A stretch of DNA of 47,581 nucleotides from Porticoccaceae bacterium (lineage in GTDB: Bacteria > Pseudomonadota > Gammaproteobacteria > Pseudomonadales > Porticoccaceae): NCBI GenBank assembly GCA_029242085.1, contig JAQWUP010000085.1, positions 1-47,581 of the forward strand. Direction: 5' to 3'. Within the stretch, counting starts at the first letter, position 1. Every line of letters starts with the position of its first letter. The translations under genes were made by a program, and so were the position numbers. Of the stretch, positions 46,233 to 47,581 are shown piece after piece. A model generated the notes under the pieces. It saw only the letters and a program-made list of their open reading frames with translations. It was not told the DNA's origin and searched no databases.

Positions 46233-47581
46233 ATGACCGAAAACATTCAAAAGCAACAATCCGGCATTAAAGACCTTATCGCCAAAGGTCGTGAGCAAGG
46301 ATATCTCACATACGCCGAGGTGAACGATCACCTTCCCGAAGATATCGCCGATCCGGAGCAGGTCGAAGATATTATCCAAATGATCAATGATATGGGCATC
46401 ACCGTTTTTGAGACGGCGCCAGATGCTGAACAGTTGTTGATGATGGCCGGAGACAATACCCCGGATGAAACAGCCGCTGCTGAAGCTGCAGCTGCGCTGG
46501 CCTCAGTGGAGTCCGAGCAGCACCGCACCACAGACCCAGTGCGCATGTATATGCGTGAGATGGGCTCTGTTGAGCTGTTGACCCGTGAAGGCGAAATTGA
46601 AATTGCCAAACGCATTGAAGAGGGAACTCGCGAGCTGATGTCTGCGGTTTCCGACTGGCCTGGCTCTGTCGCTGCCGTGATGGGCGAGTGGGATAAGGTC
46701 GTTGCCGGGGACAAAAAACTAACTGATATTATCAGTGGTTACCTCAACCCAATGGAGCATGTTCCCTCTGCCCTGGCACAGCAGCAGGCAGCAGAAGCCG
46801 CTGAAGCAGAAAAAATTGCCAACGGCGAAGAGATCGATGAGAAGGAAGAGGAAGAAGAACACGAGGGCGGTCTGGACCCAGAGGTTGCCACAGAGCGCTT
46901 CGAAGAAATTCGTACCCAGATGATCAAGGCCGACAAGTCGATCGCGCGCAATGGCCGCATGGCTGACGCCTCTATCAAGCAGATGAATGAGCTCGCTGAG
47001 TTGTTCAAATACCTAAAACTCACGCCTCGACAGTTTGACCCGTTAATCGAGATGGTGCGCAGTGCCGTGGAGAAAATCCGCGCTGAAGAAAGAAATGTGA
47101 TGCGCCTTTGCATCCGTTACGCCAAGATGCCGCGCAAAGAATTTATTAAGTCGTTCCCGGGCAATGAGGCAAATCTGAAGTGGACCGGGTCGCTGATCAA
47201 ACAAAAAGCGGACTGGTCGAATGGCATTGCCAACCAGGAAGTTGAGATTGTTAGGGCGCAGCGTAAATTGGCCAAGGTTGAAGAAACCAGCGGTCTGACC
47301 ATTGTGTTTATCAAAGATATCAACCGCCGCTTAACCATCGGCGAAGCGATGGCTCGCCGCGCCAAGAAGGAAATGGTCGAAGCTAACCTGCGTCTGGTTA
47401 TCTCTATCGCCAAGAAATATACCAACCGTGGTTTGCAGTTCTTGGACCTTATTCAGGAAGGCAATATCGGTCTGATGAAAGCGGTAGACAAGTTTGAATA
47501 TCGTCGTGGCTACAAATTCTCGACCTACGCCACCTGGTGGATTCGTCAGGCGATTACTCGCTCTATCGCCGATCAGGCGCG
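46233..47581 (+). CDS. rpoD: RNA polymerase sigma factor RpoD (sigma-70), 3' end outside the window
   Basis: Primary sigma factor. The first 449 codons are present and the frame is open to the right edge. Region 1.1 starts [23 protein letters not shown]. Region 1.2 is [22 protein letters not shown] large acidic non-conserved insert (about 160-235, with a Glu-rich run) is typical of proteobacterial RpoD. Regions 2.1-2.4 follow with [55 protein letters not shown]; region 3 and 4 lie beyond the window. The ATG at 46233 follows the promoter at 46163-46191. Confidence 0.98.
   Translation, partial: MTENIQKQQSGIKDLIAKGREQGYLTYAEVNDHLPEDIADPEQVEDIIQMINDMGITVFETAPDAEQLLMMAGDNTPDETAAAEAAAALASVESEQHRTTDPVRMYMREMGSVELLTREGEIEIAKRIEEGTRELMSAVSDWPGSVAAVMGEWDKVVAGDKKLTDIISGYLNPMEHVPSALAQQQAAEAAEAEKIANGEEIDEKEEEEEHEGGLDPEVATERFEEIRTQMIKADKSIARNGRMADASIKQMNELAELFKYLKLTPRQFDPLIEMVRSAVEKIRAEERNVMRLCIRYAKMPRKEFIKSFPGNEANLKWTGSLIKQKADWSNGIANQEVEIVRAQRKLAKVEETSGLTIVFIKDINRRLTIGEAMARRAKKEMVEANLRLVISIAKKYTNRGLQFLDLIQEGNIGLMKAVDKFEYRRGYKFSTYATWWIRQAITRSIADQA

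Overview
The window reads as a chromosomal, housekeeping-dense segment of a marine-type gammaproteobacterium from the Pseudomonas / Cellvibrionales side of the class. This rests on gene content and order, not on a search. The cmk, tyrA-aroA fusion, pheA, gyrA, mtaD, ubiG, mupP, yciK order closely follows the Pseudomonas aeruginosa block. The window also has SMC-ScpAB condensin rather than MukBEF, a ccmABCDEFGHI cytochrome c maturation operon, smc-zipA-ligA, and the cca / folate / tsaD / rpsU-yqeY-dnaG-rpoD block. I see no phage, IS element, CRISPR array, tRNA or rRNA.

Layout. 1-6854 (minus): start of rpsA, then cmk, tyrA-aroA, pheA and gyrA. 7005-10493 (plus): mtaD, ubiG, mupP-like phosphatase, yciK. 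10521-16019 (minus): rluB, scpB, scpA, yciO-like, a REC-GGDEF-EAL protein, and a truncated acetolactate-synthase-like fragment fused out of frame to its front. 16255-21353 (plus): VC0807-like membrane protein, YciI, SH3/coiled-coil membrane protein, exported cyclophilin, pdxJ, DUF2520 protein, TrmH-type methyltransferase. 21343-37055 (minus): MFS exporter, small membrane protein, unknown protein, ligA, zipA, smc, ccmI to ccmA, and a small PA3496-like protein. 37319-40984 (plus): exported msrA, a broken fnr/anr gene, cca, pteridine reductase. 41000-43088 (minus): a possible tiny ORF, folK, folB, tsaD. 43304-47581 (plus): rpsU, yqeY, dnaG and the first two thirds of rpoD.

How the genes work together. 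The left arm supplies aromatic amino acids (chorismate branch), nucleotides, supercoiling control, methylthioadenosine salvage, ubiquinone and muropeptide recycling. ScpA and ScpB here pair with SMC encoded 14 kb away. The ccm operon matures c-type cytochromes in the periplasm, next to an exported methionine sulfoxide reductase. The right arm is the classic macromolecular synthesis unit (S21, primase, sigma-70) beside tRNA and folate genes.

I did not find a convincing undescribed biological system. The best anomalies are two gene-breaking junctions: an Fnr/Anr regulator that has lost roughly 30 codons and its frame, and a decapitated acetolactate-synthase-like gene joined to a REC-GGDEF-EAL gene that lacks an ATG. 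Either could be real gene decay or an assembly artefact. Lesser points are a GyrA-box substitution, a stem-loop in the rpsU leader, an unusual PdxJ subtype, and an abutting 72-residue membrane protein / MFS pair.
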